NCBI GenBank assembly: GCA_028279365.1 | Contig: JANQNX010000013.1 | Location: 124,001 to 188,000 of the forward strand | Direction: 5' to 3' | Length of the DNA: 64,000 nucleotides | DNA from: Gammaproteobacteria bacterium | Lineage (GTDB): Bacteria > Pseudomonadota > Gammaproteobacteria > Eutrophobiales > Eutrophobiaceae | Shown here: piece by piece, positions 8,656-19,362 of the stretch | Numbering within the stretch: the first letter of the stretch is position 1 | Layout of the letters: every line of letters begins with the position of its first letter | Translations under genes and position numbers: made by a program | The notes under the pieces: model-generated | The model's database searches: none | The model's input: the letters and a program-made list of their open reading frames with translations, nothing else | Told to the model about the DNA's origin: nothing

Positions 8656-9012
8656 GCTATTAGAGGATTTCATACGGCTGTCATAATGATCAAAGGTGAA
8701 GTTAGTTAATGCTGCTTCAAACGACGACATCGGATTATCCTCGCAATGTGCATATAGCCATTCGAGGATCTCTTTTTCATTCATTCTTGCCGATATGTTG
8801 TAGGTTTTTTCGGTAAAAATGTTATAGGCGGTCATAAAGCCTTTCATGTAGGACTTGTAGTTGTCGATATCTTCCGCTTCGTAAGACTTTTTAAACCCAT
8901 AGCAGGATTTCTTGCCTGCGCCCCAAACAGCATAATTACCAGCAATATCGACAGCATTGGCTTGTGATGACAATAGCATCAGTCCAATCGAGAGTGTGGA
9001 TAATAATTTCAT
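8641..9012 (-). CDS. Small secreted protein, Rap1a/Tai-like
   Basis: This 123-residue product has a clear signal peptide (cleavage near ANA-VD, residue 20) and two Cys in the mature part (in KKSCYGF and YAHCEDN), likely disulfide-bonded in the periplasm. The layout, a central YMKGFMTAYN helix followed by LEWLYAHCEDNPMSSFEAAL, resembles Rap1a/Tai-type small periplasmic proteins, some of which are immunity proteins, though many are free-standing. No effector gene is adjacent, so an immunity role is not supported. A GAGG Shine-Dalgarno precedes the ATG. It lies downstream of the broken aminotransferase gene. Confidence 0.6.
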   Translation of the reverse strand: MKLLSTLSIGLMLLSSQANAVDIAGNYAVWGAGKKSCYGFKKSYEAEDIDNYKSYMKGFMTAYNIFTEKTYNISARMNEKEILEWLYAHCEDNPMSSFEAALTNFTFDHYDSRMKSSNSGTGR

Positions 9013-9035
9013 TAATCATTCCTCAACGTATTTTA

Positions 9036-10214
9036 TTATTTAGTGATGTTAATCAATCCTGAGATAAGTCGGTCAATAGCCACTTTAGCTGTGCTTTGGT
9101 CCAGCGCGGCATAAGCTATGCGTGCGCAGCATTCTTTAGTCATCCCGAATGTTCCTCCCGGAATGATGGCAACTTTATAATCAACTATTAGTTGTTCAAC
9201 AAGTTCCAGCGCCGTAAGTTCAGTTTTTAACTGTATCAGAAAATAGAAAGCGCCTCTCGTCCTGGGCGTTTTGCAAATAGCGCTAATACTGGATAAGGCA
9301 TCATACAGGGTTTCGCGAGTGTGTTTGATTTCGACTAAATGGCCATTAGTATAATCTTGACCGGTTTTAATCGCCTCGATGGCCGCTTCCTGGGCAATAC
9401 GAGTAGGACAGATTAAATTGGTATCCTGTATTTTTCTTAAGGTCTTGGACAATTTTTCCGGAAATACCATATAACCAATTCGCCAGCTGGCAAATCCATA
9501 AGCCTTGGACAATTAAAACAGAGAAATAGTATGGTCCTCGGAACCGCTGATACTGGCGGGAGAAAAGTGCTCGCTGCCATCATAGGTAAAATATTCATAC
9601 GCTTCGTCAGTAATATGGAATAAGCCTTTGTCCAGACAAAGTGTGTTGATGTCTCGTAAGATTGACTCATCATAAACTGCGCCGGTAGGATTGTTCGGAG
9701 ATACCGTTACGATTGCGCGCGTTCTGTTTGATATTGCCTGTCGTAGCGCAGCCAAATCTGGCTGATAATTTTCATCACAATCGACGGCTATTGTGTTACA
9801 ACCCAGCATTGAAATAGCCATGTCATGGTTAAAATAAAACGGCCTCAGTAAAATGATCTCATCCCCGGGTTCGCTAATCGCCATAATGGCATTAAGAAAA
9901 GCCATGTTAGAACCGGCCGTCACCATGATCTGGTCGATATCGTTTACGATAATGTTGTTTTCCTGTGACAGCTTTGACTTTATTGTCTGGCGTAATTCAC
10001 GAGTTCCACCAACTTCACTGTAGAGGTGTTTATCAAGTTCCCGCCCAAACTGCCTGGTCTTGTGCATTACTGATTTAGGCGGGGGGTAATTGACCACGCC
10101 TTGTCCGAGGGAGATGGTGCCCGGATTGTGACTAATCATGTCAGCGACGATAGGGATAATAGGATCCTGTACTTGTTGTAAACGATGGCTGGCTGAAAAG
10201 CGATCACGCGGCAT
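9036..10214 (-). pseudogene. Class I/II PLP aminotransferase interrupted by an in-frame TAA
   Basis: Two reading segments in the same frame, 233 and 158 codons, form one fold-type I aminotransferase of about 392 residues, separated only by a TAA at 9513-9515. The N-terminal part has GQGVVNYPPP, the PLP-phosphate loop TAGSNMAF, SPNNPTGAVYD and ITDEAYEYFTYDG. The C-terminal part resumes with LSKAYGFASWRIGYM, where the Lys forms the Schiff base with PLP. The stop is therefore two codons before that Lys. In related enzymes the position is usually Ser, and TCA to TAA is a single change. No frameshift is seen and both halves look unworn, so the lesion is recent, a sequencing error, or suppressed. 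The truncated product could not bind PLP covalently. Confidence 0.85.
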
Positions 10215-10269
10215 GGTTTTTATCCATAGTAATGCTTGCGCTGAGACTCAGCGTCTTTAATTAAAGAGA

Positions 10270-10851
10270 TTAGTTTTGTTGATCGTCAGTAAACGGCATC
10301 GGTCTTCCGGAAAATTGATTTTTCAGGAATTCCATTTGGTCTGCCAGGATGCGTCTGTTTGACAAAGCAAGGTATTCGGCCCAATTTGGTACGTAGGGGA
10401 TTGCCAACAACGGCATGTTGGCATCTTCCGGTCTGCGGCTGCCTTTACGCGTATTGCAGTGCTTGCAGGCAGTGACCACATTTGACCAGCGATCCTTGCC
10501 GCCCTTGGAAATAGGAATCACATGATCACGGGTTAACAGGACGTCGTTAAATTTGTTACCGCAATACATGCATAGGTAAGCGTCGCGAAAGAACAGTTCA
10601 CGGTTTGTCAACGGCGGAACCGAGCGTTGAATATATTTTGATTGCTTAGAGCGACGAACAGCAATAATGGAATTGATATCAACGCTGGAACGCATGCCGG
10701 TCAGACGCGATATTCCGCCGTAAAAGGTAAACACGCTGTCACCTGCAGTCCAGGCGACCATGTCTCGGCTATACAAATTGACCGCATCCTGCCATGGAAT
10801 CCATCTGACTGGAGAACCTGATATATCTAATCGTAAGATAAGCGGTGTCAT
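10270..10851 (-). CDS. HNH endonuclease family protein
   Basis: The 193-residue protein carries an HNH nuclease domain at about 85-140. The metal-binding Cys pairs CMYC (C94, C97) and CKHC (C129, C132) flank the catalytic DHV (D109-H110) and the middle Asn (N124). The first 80 residues form a beta-rich region common to this chromosomal gammaproteobacterial family, which is found as a single gene outside phages and restriction islands. Its cellular role is not established; a DNA repair or nucleic acid processing job is likely. It is divergent from mazG across 99 bp. Confidence 0.82.
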   Translation of the reverse strand: MTPLILRLDISGSPVRWIPWQDAVNLYSRDMVAWTAGDSVFTFYGGISRLTGMRSSVDINSIIAVRRSKQSKYIQRSVPPLTNRELFFRDAYLCMYCGNKFNDVLLTRDHVIPISKGGKDRWSNVVTACKHCNTRKGSRRPEDANMPLLAIPYVPNWAEYLALSNRRILADQMEFLKNQFSGRPMPFTDDQQN

Positions 10852-10950
10852 GATCGTTTATTTATTACGTCGTTTAGTCACTGTATCCTGATACGGTGAA
10901 TTAATTCGCAACAGAGTTTTATTGAAAAAATTATTAAAATCAAGGAATTC

Positions 10951-11736
10951 ATGCAAGACATCGAACACTTATTAAACATAATGAAGTCGTTACGCGATCC
11001 GGTATCCGGTTGCCCTTGGGATCGTGAGCAAACGATTGCATCGATCAAGTCCTATACCCTGGAGGAAACCTATGAAGTGATCGACGCCATTGAGCGTCAT
11101 GCACTTGATGATCTGAAAGATGAACTGGGGGATTTGTTATTCCATATTGTTTTTTATTCTGAAATAGCGGATGAAGAGGGCGCGTTTAATTTTTCTGATG
11201 TGGTGACTAATTTAACTAACAAGCTGACCCGTCGGCATCCCCATGTGTTTTCAGATGCGAAGCTTGAGAGTAGTGAAGCGGTGAAATTGCAGTGGAGAAA
11301 AACCAAGCACCAGGAACGTAATGCAGTAAAAGGCGAGCATGAACATTACCTGGATGATATCAGTGCTTTTCTGCCAGCCATGACGCGTGCCAAGAAGTTG
11401 CAAAAACGTGCGGCCGGGGTGGGTTTTGACTGGTCTGAACCAGGAGCGATTATCGAAAAACTTGAGGAAGAGTTGCAAGAATTAAAAGAAAGTATCACAG
11501 AACAGCATCAAGTTGAGCATGTCATGGAGGAACTCGGTGATGTGATGTTTTGTTGTATTAACCTGGCCAGGCAACTCAATATGGATCCCGAATTTACCTT
11601 GAGAAAAACCAATGAAAAATTTATCCGGCGTTTCCATTTCATTGAGGATGAATTAAAAAAACAACAGCTAACGCTGGAACAAGCTAGCCTGGAGCAAATG
11701 GAACAGCTCTGGAATCAGGCTAAGGACGTTGATTAA
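10951..11736 (+). CDS. mazG: Nucleoside triphosphate pyrophosphohydrolase MazG
   Basis: This 261-residue all-alpha NTP pyrophosphohydrolase has two tandem MazG domains, as in E. coli MazG (263 residues). The first (about 8-120) shows DPVSGCPWDREQT, LEETYEVIDAIE and DELGDLLFHIVFYSEIA, and the second (about 150-235) shows GFDWSEPGAIIEKLEEELQE and EELGDVMFCCINLAR; the ExxE and ExxD sets bind magnesium. It clears non-canonical and excess NTPs, and in E. coli it lowers ppGpp under starvation. An AAGGA Shine-Dalgarno precedes the ATG. Its 3' end overlaps the converging small gene by 17 bp. Confidence 0.95.
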   Translation: MQDIEHLLNIMKSLRDPVSGCPWDREQTIASIKSYTLEETYEVIDAIERHALDDLKDELGDLLFHIVFYSEIADEEGAFNFSDVVTNLTNKLTRRHPHVFSDAKLESSEAVKLQWRKTKHQERNAVKGEHEHYLDDISAFLPAMTRAKKLQKRAAGVGFDWSEPGAIIEKLEEELQELKESITEQHQVEHVMEELGDVMFCCINLARQLNMDPEFTLRKTNEKFIRRFHFIEDELKKQQLTLEQASLEQMEQLWNQAKDVD

Positions 11737-12022
11737 CGCGATAGCGATCGCGTCGAATTAATCTTCCCCGGTTATTAAAAAGCAGTTCAGTTATCCACTT
11801 TTGTGAACTCTTCGGATCCGGAATATAAAACCAGGTACGTTGAATAATGCCATTAAACCCGTCATTACGGACGGTCTCGTGATCAAAACGCCCCAGTAGA
11901 TGAAGAACTTGCGCCTCAGTCATGCCATCTCTCAGTTTGATGTAATCGCGCATCGAGATGGCATCTCCTGAAACTGTACTACTAAACAAAAAACAGAAAA
12001 CGAGGAGGAATTTAGTTTTCAT
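11720..12022 (-). CDS. Small exported protein with SmpA/BamE-like segment
   Basis: The 100-residue product has a signal peptide (cleavage near SG-DA, about residue 20) and then the pattern LRDGMTEAQVLHLLGRFD, which is typical of the small SmpA/OmlA and DUF2845-type fold. The rest contains a beta strand pair with RTWFYIPD and LLFNNRGRLIRRD. It has no lipobox Cys, so it is likely a soluble periplasmic protein and not BamE itself. It overlaps the mazG 3' end by 17 bp in convergent orientation. Function is unknown. Confidence 0.65.
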   Translation of the reverse strand: MKTKFLLVFCFLFSSTVSGDAISMRDYIKLRDGMTEAQVLHLLGRFDHETVRNDGFNGIIQRTWFYIPDPKSSQKWITELLFNNRGRLIRRDRYRVNQRP

Positions 12023-12069
12023 ATGAGTAATTAATGACTTGAATTAAAAGACAAAGTTCAGCTGCGGGC

Positions 12070-12098
12070 AAAAAAAAGGGTGCATTCGTTATGCACCC
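12070..12098 (-). terminator. Rho-independent terminator of folE2
   Basis: On the reverse strand GGGTGCAT and ATGCACCC form an 8-bp stem over 5 bases, followed by eight T. It lies about 200 bp after the folE2 stop. The 12099-12295 stretch between has no gene I accept; it would be a long 3' untranslated region. Confidence 0.88.
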
Positions 12099-12295
12099 AC
12101 TATATACAAGGGGGAGGAGATATAGTGCTTAAAATAAATGCATGTCTCATGCCAAAATAAATCTTTATTGATTTCAAAGACTTATTTTTATCAATCACGG
12201 AGAGTTTCGGGACTAAGCGAGGTAAAGACCGGTTTTTGACTTTAAAATTGCCGTCCCGGGGAGAAATTTTGACACCTTTCGGCTTGGTTAAAGGA

Positions 12296-13111
12296 TTAAG
12301 CCGGTTGGTTTTCCTTATCATGGCTCAGCATGGCATAGGCTGAGTGATTATGAATAGACTCGAAGTTCTCGGATTCAACGGTATAGGCAGAGATGCGTTC
12401 ATCTTCATTAAATTTCACCGCGACGTCGCGCACGATGTCTTCAACGAATTTAGGATTATCGTAGGCCTTTTCAGTCACGTATTTCTCATCCGGTCGTTTT
12501 AACAGGCCGTATAATTCACAGGATGCAACCTTTTCAACGATATCTATCAGCTCTTCTATCCAGATAAAATCCTGCATTTTTACACAGACAGTGATATGTG
12601 AACGCTGATTATGCGCGCCGTAATCCGAAATGTTTTTAGAGCAGGGGCAAAGCGAAGTCACGGGCACCAGAACTTTTACCAGTACTTCAGGTTTGCCATC
12701 AGTAATCTGGCCAATGAAAGTGACTTCGTAATCCATCAGGCTTTTCACGCCGGAGATCGGTGCGGCTTTATTAACGAAATAAGGAAAGTGCATCTCAATA
12801 TTGCCTGATTCTGCATTCAACAGTTCCGTCATCTCTTCAATCATGCGCTTGAATGACTGCACCGTGATTTCATATTCATGGTGATTCAATATCTCGACAA
12901 AGCGTGACATGTGCGTGCCTTTGTACTTATCAGGTAGGTTAACGTACATATTGAAATTTGCGACGGTGTGTTGCTCTCGTCCTGAGCGGTCGCTCACCAC
13001 GACAGGATGTTTGATGTCTTTGATCCCAACCTTGTCGATGGCAATATGGCGAGTATCCTGAGAACTTTGAATATCAGGTATCTCGTTAGAAATGGGTGCT
13101 GGCTGATTCAT
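12296..13111 (-). CDS. folE2: GTP cyclohydrolase FolE2 (type IB)
   Basis: This 271-residue enzyme converts GTP to 7,8-dihydroneopterin triphosphate, the first step to folate and to queuosine. FolE2 is the variant that can use metals other than zinc. The signature segment [15 protein letters not shown], with C155 and C157, and the following [10 protein letters not shown] are visible, and C155 matches the metal-binding Cys of the family. In many bacteria folE2 is a Zur-controlled backup for zinc-dependent FolE. I see no Zur-type palindrome in the 113 bp upstream. It follows ispA in the same direction, with a gap long enough for its own promoter. Confidence 0.95.
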   Translation of the reverse strand: MNQPAPISNEIPDIQSSQDTRHIAIDKVGIKDIKHPVVVSDRSGREQHTVANFNMYVNLPDKYKGTHMSRFVEILNHHEYEITVQSFKRMIEEMTELLNAESGNIEMHFPYFVNKAAPISGVKSLMDYEVTFIGQITDGKPEVLVKVLVPVTSLCPCSKNISDYGAHNQRSHITVCVKMQDFIWIEELIDIVEKVASCELYGLLKRPDEKYVTEKAYDNPKFVEDIVRDVAVKFNEDERISAYTVESENFESIHNHSAYAMLSHDKENQPA

Positions 13112-13224
13112 AATAGTTACTGATTTAAAAAACGATAGTGCAAAGGCATTTTGTGTCGATATTTTAGTCGGATCTTACACGCTTTAATCTGCATTTCACC
13201 TTAATTCATGTACTAATAAGCGAA

Positions 13225-14118
13225 TTACTTGTTTCGATTAACGATATAATCGGCGATAAAACGCAGCATGTCAGCACTTTGGCCAAAATTGTCCAGGCTT
13301 TCAATCGCTTCATTATAAAGTTTGTCAGCAGCATCTTTTGCCCCCTGCAGACCCAACAGATTAGGGTAGGTCGGTTTATTATTGGCTACGTCGGAGCCCT
13401 GCGGTTTACCCAGGGTTTCTGTGTCGCTCTCAATATCCAGGATGTCGTCTTTAATTTGAAAGGCCAGCCCGATACATCTGGCGTAATTGGATATTCTGTC
13501 AAATTGTTCCGTTTCTACTTCGTCGACGCATAGTGCTCCCAGTTCAGCACTGGCCAGGATCAAGGCGCCGGTTTTATGACTATGCATGGTTTCCAGTGCA
13601 GATATGTCCAGTGATTTGCCAACTGATGCTAAATCGATGGCTTGCCCTCCTGCCATACCGCGAGAACCACTGGCTTTTGCCAGGGTGTTAATCATCGAAA
13701 TACGTTGCGTATCATTAACCTTGATATTTTCATCCTCGGCAAGGATATGAAACGCCAGTGCTTGCAATGCATCACCTGCCAAAATAGCGGTCGCATCATC
13801 ATAGGCCTTATGGCAGGTGGGTCTGCCTCGACGCAGATCATCATCATCCATCGCCGGTAGATCGTCATGAATTAAGGAATAGGCATGAATCATTTCCACT
13901 GCGCAGGCAGGGCCATCCAATGCTTTAAGGTCAACGCCAAATGCCTCACCGGTGGCATAAAGCAAAATAGGCCGAATGCGTTTACCATCACCAAGCACCG
14001 AGTAACGCATCGCTTCATGCAGGATCGTAGGTTCGATGGATGCTGAAGGTAGCCAATGGTCAAGGGCTTGTTCTACAGACTCCTGATATATCCGGAGTCG
14101 GGATGAATGTTCCGTCAT
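13225..14118 (-). CDS. ispA: Farnesyl diphosphate synthase (IspA)
   Basis: This 297-residue all-helical prenyltransferase condenses IPP with DMAPP and then GPP to give farnesyl diphosphate, the precursor of quinone tails and undecaprenyl phosphate. The first aspartate-rich motif is at residues 85-94 (DDLPAMDDDD) and the second at 224-228 (DDILD). GDGKRIRP and the GGQAIDL helix are also present. Length matches E. coli IspA (299). It follows xseB by 22 bp, the standard arrangement; the dxs gene that usually follows ispA is absent and folE2 stands in its place. Confidence 0.96.
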   Translation of the reverse strand: MTEHSSRLRIYQESVEQALDHWLPSASIEPTILHEAMRYSVLGDGKRIRPILLYATGEAFGVDLKALDGPACAVEMIHAYSLIHDDLPAMDDDDLRRGRPTCHKAYDDATAILAGDALQALAFHILAEDENIKVNDTQRISMINTLAKASGSRGMAGGQAIDLASVGKSLDISALETMHSHKTGALILASAELGALCVDEVETEQFDRISNYARCIGLAFQIKDDILDIESDTETLGKPQGSDVANNKPTYPNLLGLQGAKDAADKLYNEAIESLDNFGQSADMLRFIADYIVNRNK

Positions 14119-14140
14119 GAATTGTTGTATGTATTATGCG

Positions 14141-14377
14141 TTAATCGGTTTCATCAAAATCCTGAAGTTCGGCCTTGCCGTTCTTCTCGATCAGAATTTG
14201 TACTTTTTGTTCTGCAGCTGCCAATGCCTGCTGACACGCCTTGGTTAATTCGATACCACGTTCAAACGATTTCAACGACTCTTCTAATGACAGTTCGCCT
14301 GCTTCCATGGTTTCCACCAGTTGTTCCAACTCTGTCAGTGTTTTCTCAAAATTTAAGCTGTCGGTTTTTTTTGCCAT
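14141..14377 (-). CDS. xseB: Exodeoxyribonuclease VII small subunit
   Basis: The 78-residue helical protein contains the family core FEKTLTELEQLVETMEAG followed by LSLEESLKSFERGIEL. XseB binds several copies per XseA to form exonuclease VII, which degrades single-stranded DNA in both directions. The length matches E. coli XseB (80). It is the first gene of the xseB-ispA unit. xseA is not in the window. Confidence 0.95.
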   Translation of the reverse strand: MAKKTDSLNFEKTLTELEQLVETMEAGELSLEESLKSFERGIELTKACQQALAAAEQKVQILIEKNGKAELQDFDETD

Positions 14378-14540
14378 TACTGCCTCTGAGTATTCTGGAT
14401 ATTAGTGGTTGTCTGCGTAACAATTGCAAAGCCGCTTATATTAGCATTAGCTTGATGCAATACCAGCCCAACAAAATTGGCCAGCAATAAGCATTCAGAG
14501 AATGATTGTGCGTTGACAGCTTTACGGCGCTGGGCTACGC

Positions 14541-14576
14541 TTTCATTCAGTTTAGACTGAGTCTAAATATGGACTC
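14541..14576 (+). promoter_or_regulatory. Rubrerythrin promoter with a Fur-family/Irr-like palindrome
   Basis: TTTCAT at 14541-14546 and TAAATA at 14564-14569 are spaced by 17 bases and would start transcription near 14576. Inside and overlapping the -10 is TTTAGACTGAGTCTAAA (14551-14567), a perfect 8-1-8 inverted repeat. The 1-base centre is typical of Fur-family sites, and the outer TTTAGA/TCTAAA bases match the iron-control element bound by Irr. A second overlapping repeat, TGAGTC and GACTCA, spans 14558-14577. The position implies repression. The regulator itself is not in the window. Confidence 0.6.
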
Positions 14577-14605
14577 AACAGAAATTTAGACAAGAGGAGA
14601 ACACT

Positions 14606-15025
14606 ATGGATTTGAAAGGTTCACAAACAGAAGAAAACTTGAAAGCAGCATTTGCGGGTGAGTCACAGGCGAATCGTCGTTACCTGTATTTTGCGCAAAA
14701 AGCCGATGTTGAAGGTTATAACGATGTGTCTGCAGTATTTCGTTCAACGGCTGAAGGAGAGACAGGCCACGCGCATGGTCATTTAGAGTATCTGGAAGCT
14801 GTCGGCGATCCTGCCACCGGTGAGCCGATTGGCACTACCGACCTTAACTTAAAAGCTGCCATTGCAGGTGAAACCCACGAATATACCGATATGTATCCGG
14901 GCATGGCAAAGACTGCTCGCGACGAGGGCTTTGATGAAATTGCTGACTGGTTTGAGACGCTGGCCAAAGCCGAACGTTCTCATGCAAACCGGTTCCAAAA
15001 AGCATTAGATTCGCTAGCAGCATAA
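14606..15025 (+). CDS. Rubrerythrin (diiron erythrin domain only)
   Basis: This 139-residue ferritin-like protein has the four-helix diiron core, with E-x-x-H pairs at E52/H55 and E123/H126 and an ETHE segment at 89-92. It lacks the C-terminal rubredoxin domain with two CxxC pairs, so it is the short erythrin type and needs a separate electron donor. Rubrerythrins reduce hydrogen peroxide. The start has an AGGAG Shine-Dalgarno six bases upstream. It heads a conserved trio with the Fe-S protein and DUF3501 that follow, and the palindromic promoter suggests control by iron or peroxide. Confidence 0.93.
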   Translation: MDLKGSQTEENLKAAFAGESQANRRYLYFAQKADVEGYNDVSAVFRSTAEGETGHAHGHLEYLEAVGDPATGEPIGTTDLNLKAAIAGETHEYTDMYPGMAKTARDEGFDEIADWFETLAKAERSHANRFQKALDSLAA

Positions 15026-15049
15026 TTGCTAGTAGCTACGTTTTAATAG

Positions 15050-15076
15050 GCCGGGATTGTCCCGGCTTATTTTTTT
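15050..15076 (+). terminator. Terminator after rubrerythrin, possibly partial
   Basis: GCCGGGA and TCCCGGC form a 7-bp stem over 3 bases, followed by TTATTTTTT. It lies inside the rubrerythrin/Fe-S/DUF3501 unit, so partial read-through would make rubrerythrin far more abundant than the two downstream products. Confidence 0.88.
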
Positions 15077-15114
15077 CAGACGTCAGTATTTCAAAATAAT
15101 AAATCTATCCTGTT

Positions 15115-16449
15115 ATGACTGAAAGACGTGAAGGGAGTCTGGATGCGCCCACACGGCATCCAATCGATTGGCAATCTGATAATTTTTATAACGAATCATC
15201 GCTGTTTGCTGAACTCGAAAGAGTGTATGACATTTGTCACGGTTGCAGGCGCTGTGTCAGTCTGTGTCATGCGTTTCCAACGCTGTTTGATCTGGTGGAT
15301 GAGTCAGACACGATGGAGGTTGATGGCGTAGCCAAAGACGATTACTGGGATGTGGTTGATCATTGTTACCTGTGCGATCTTTGTTACATGACTAAATGCC
15401 CTTATGTACCGCCGCATGAGTGGAATGTCGACTTCCCACACTTAATGCTAAGAGGAAAGGCGCAAAAGTTTAAAAACGGAAACGTCAAAACCCGCGATAA
15501 AATTCTTACTTCGACTGACAAACTCGGTTCATTAGCAGGCATACCGGTCGTATCACAGGCCGTCAATGCAGCTAACAAACTACCTGCAGTCAGAAAAATA
15601 CTCGATTCAGGTTTTGGTATTCATGCCGATGCGACGCTACCTGAGTTTCATAGCAATGTCTTTCGTAAACGCTTCGAGACGAATTCAGTAATGGAAACCG
15701 AATCAACCGATACAACCACAGGTAAGGTGGCATTATTTGTGACTTGCTATGGTAATCGTAACGAGCCGGATGTGGTAGAGGACCTTGTTTCTTTGCTGAC
15801 TCATAACAACATTCAGGTGAAGCTGGTTAAACAAGAAAAATGTTGTGGCATGCCTAAAATGGAGTTGGGCGATCTGGAAACGGTCGAACAACTGAAAAAT
15901 TTCAATATTGAACAACTGTCCCAGGTAGTTGACGACGGCTGGGATATTATCGCGCCGATACCTTCCTGCGTATTGATGTTCAAGCAGGAAATACCCCTGT
16001 TATTTCCGGAAGATGAAAAAGTCCAAAAAGTGCAAAAGGCGTTTTTTGATCCGTTCGAATACTTAATGCTACGACACAAGGCCAATAAGCTGAAAACTGA
16101 ATTCAAATCCAAGCTAGGTAAGGTGGCCTATCATGTACCCTGTCATCAACGCGTGCAGAATATTGGCATGAAGACGCGAGAAGTCCTGCAGCTGATTCCC
16201 GATACGGAAATTACCGTGATTGAGCGTTGCTCGGGTCATGATGGTACTTATGCAGTGAAAAGCGAATACCATGACATTTCGATGAAGATCTGCCGTCCGG
16301 TGACGAACAAAATCAAACAAGCTGACATTGAACATTATATTAGTGATTGTCCAATGGCTGGACATCAAATAGCTAATGGTATGCAAGATGAAACCGAATT
16401 ACATGCCGAGAGTCCATTCACGTTATTAAAATTAGCTTACGGGATTTAA
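15115..16449 (+). CDS. Fe-S oxidoreductase, CCG-domain (GlpC/HdrD-like)
   Basis: The 444-residue protein has two 4Fe-4S motifs near the N-terminus (C41, C44, C47, C51 and C84, C87, C90, C95) and two cysteine-rich CCG-type segments: CCGMPKMELGD near residue 243 and HVPCHQRVQ with ERCSGHDG near 340-380. This is the layout of GlpC, of the glycolate oxidase iron-sulfur subunit and of heterodisulfide reductase subunits. Next to rubrerythrin, the likely role is delivering electrons to the diiron protein for peroxide reduction. It ends three bases before the DUF3501 gene. Confidence 0.88.
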   Translation: MTERREGSLDAPTRHPIDWQSDNFYNESSLFAELERVYDICHGCRRCVSLCHAFPTLFDLVDESDTMEVDGVAKDDYWDVVDHCYLCDLCYMTKCPYVPPHEWNVDFPHLMLRGKAQKFKNGNVKTRDKILTSTDKLGSLAGIPVVSQAVNAANKLPAVRKILDSGFGIHADATLPEFHSNVFRKRFETNSVMETESTDTTTGKVALFVTCYGNRNEPDVVEDLVSLLTHNNIQVKLVKQEKCCGMPKMELGDLETVEQLKNFNIEQLSQVVDDGWDIIAPIPSCVLMFKQEIPLLFPEDEKVQKVQKAFFDPFEYLMLRHKANKLKTEFKSKLGKVAYHVPCHQRVQNIGMKTREVLQLIPDTEITVIERCSGHDGTYAVKSEYHDISMKICRPVTNKIKQADIEHYISDCPMAGHQIANGMQDETELHAESPFTLLKLAYGI

Positions 16450-16451
16450 CG

Positions 16452-17036
16452 ATGGAAAAACTGAAACGCGAAGATTTGTATACGCTCGAGAAATACGCAG
16501 AAATCAGAAACGATTTTCGTGCAGAAGTGATGGCGCATAAAAAAGATCGTCGTTTGGCAATTGGTCCGAATGCCAGTCTTTATTTTGAGGATCGTATGGT
16601 TATGCAATATCAAATTCAGGAGATATTGCGAACCGAACGAATCTTCGAAGCAGATGGTATTGAGGAGGAACTGGAAGCCTACAACCCATTGATACCGGAT
16701 GGCAGCAACTGGAAGGCGACATTCATGATCGAATTTCCGGTTGAAGAAGAACGTCGAGTCGCGTTAAGCAAAATGATAGGTATCGAGGATAAAGTTTGGG
16801 TCAAAGTTGAGGGACATGACAAGGTTTTCCCCATTGCTGATGAAGACCTGGAACGCGACAATGAGACCAAAACTTCATCCGTGCATTTTCTCCGGTTTGA
16901 ACTCAGTGTCGGCATGATTGACTTACTGAAATCTGGCGCCGTTTTATCCGCAGGTATCGATCATGATGCCTATTCATTTGCTGTTGCCCCGGTACCCCAA
17001 CATATCCGCGATTCATTGGTGTCCGATCTCGACTAA
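16452..17036 (+). CDS. DUF3501 family protein
   Basis: The 194-residue soluble protein matches the DUF3501 family: KREDLYTLEKYAEIRNDFR at the start, HKKDRRLAIGPNASLYFEDR, then MQYQIQEILRTERIFE and a C-terminal SVHFLRFEL segment. No catalytic motif is evident. The family is found almost only next to rubrerythrin and a CCG-type Fe-S protein, as here, so it is probably part of the same stress-protection system. It starts three bases after the Fe-S gene, which implies co-translation. Confidence 0.92.
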   Translation: MEKLKREDLYTLEKYAEIRNDFRAEVMAHKKDRRLAIGPNASLYFEDRMVMQYQIQEILRTERIFEADGIEEELEAYNPLIPDGSNWKATFMIEFPVEEERRVALSKMIGIEDKVWVKVEGHDKVFPIADEDLERDNETKTSSVHFLRFELSVGMIDLLKSGAVLSAGIDHDAYSFAVAPVPQHIRDSLVSDLD

Positions 17037-17046
17037 TAATCAATAG

Positions 17047-17081
17047 ATATAGCGGTCTTTTTTTCAAAAGAGCCTCTATAT
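17047..17081. repeat. Interrupted hairpin upstream of parE
   Basis: ATATAG and CTATAT enclose an inner stem of GG/CC and TCTTTT/AAAAGA, about 14 bp in all with one mismatch and one bulged base. It sits between DUF3501 and parE with no T run on either side, so termination is doubtful; it may be a weak terminator or part of the parE leader. Confidence 0.4.
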
Positions 17082-17124
17082 TGTAGTTTTCACATACGGT
17101 ATGCTACCGGCATTTAACCCTTAA

Positions 17125-19207
<2,083 letters not shown>

Positions 19208-19362
19208 GATGATTTCCTCATTCAAAAAAATGACACTATGACCATGAATTATGAACACTCAATGACGTTAAAATGAAATTTATAATTCACTTTAATTATT
19301 GATATAAAATTTATTAATTCAAATATTTATAAGATTTATTTACTGTAATATAGAGATAAATT

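Noticed and set aside
8641..9012. Immunity protein of a type VI effector pair
   Set aside because: The fold is similar, but there is no effector or secretion gene nearby and free-standing copies are common.
12100..12321. 73-codon reverse frame after folE2
   Set aside because: It begins inside the folE2 3' end, has low complexity and very basic content, and stops at the terminator. It is better read as a 3' untranslated region.
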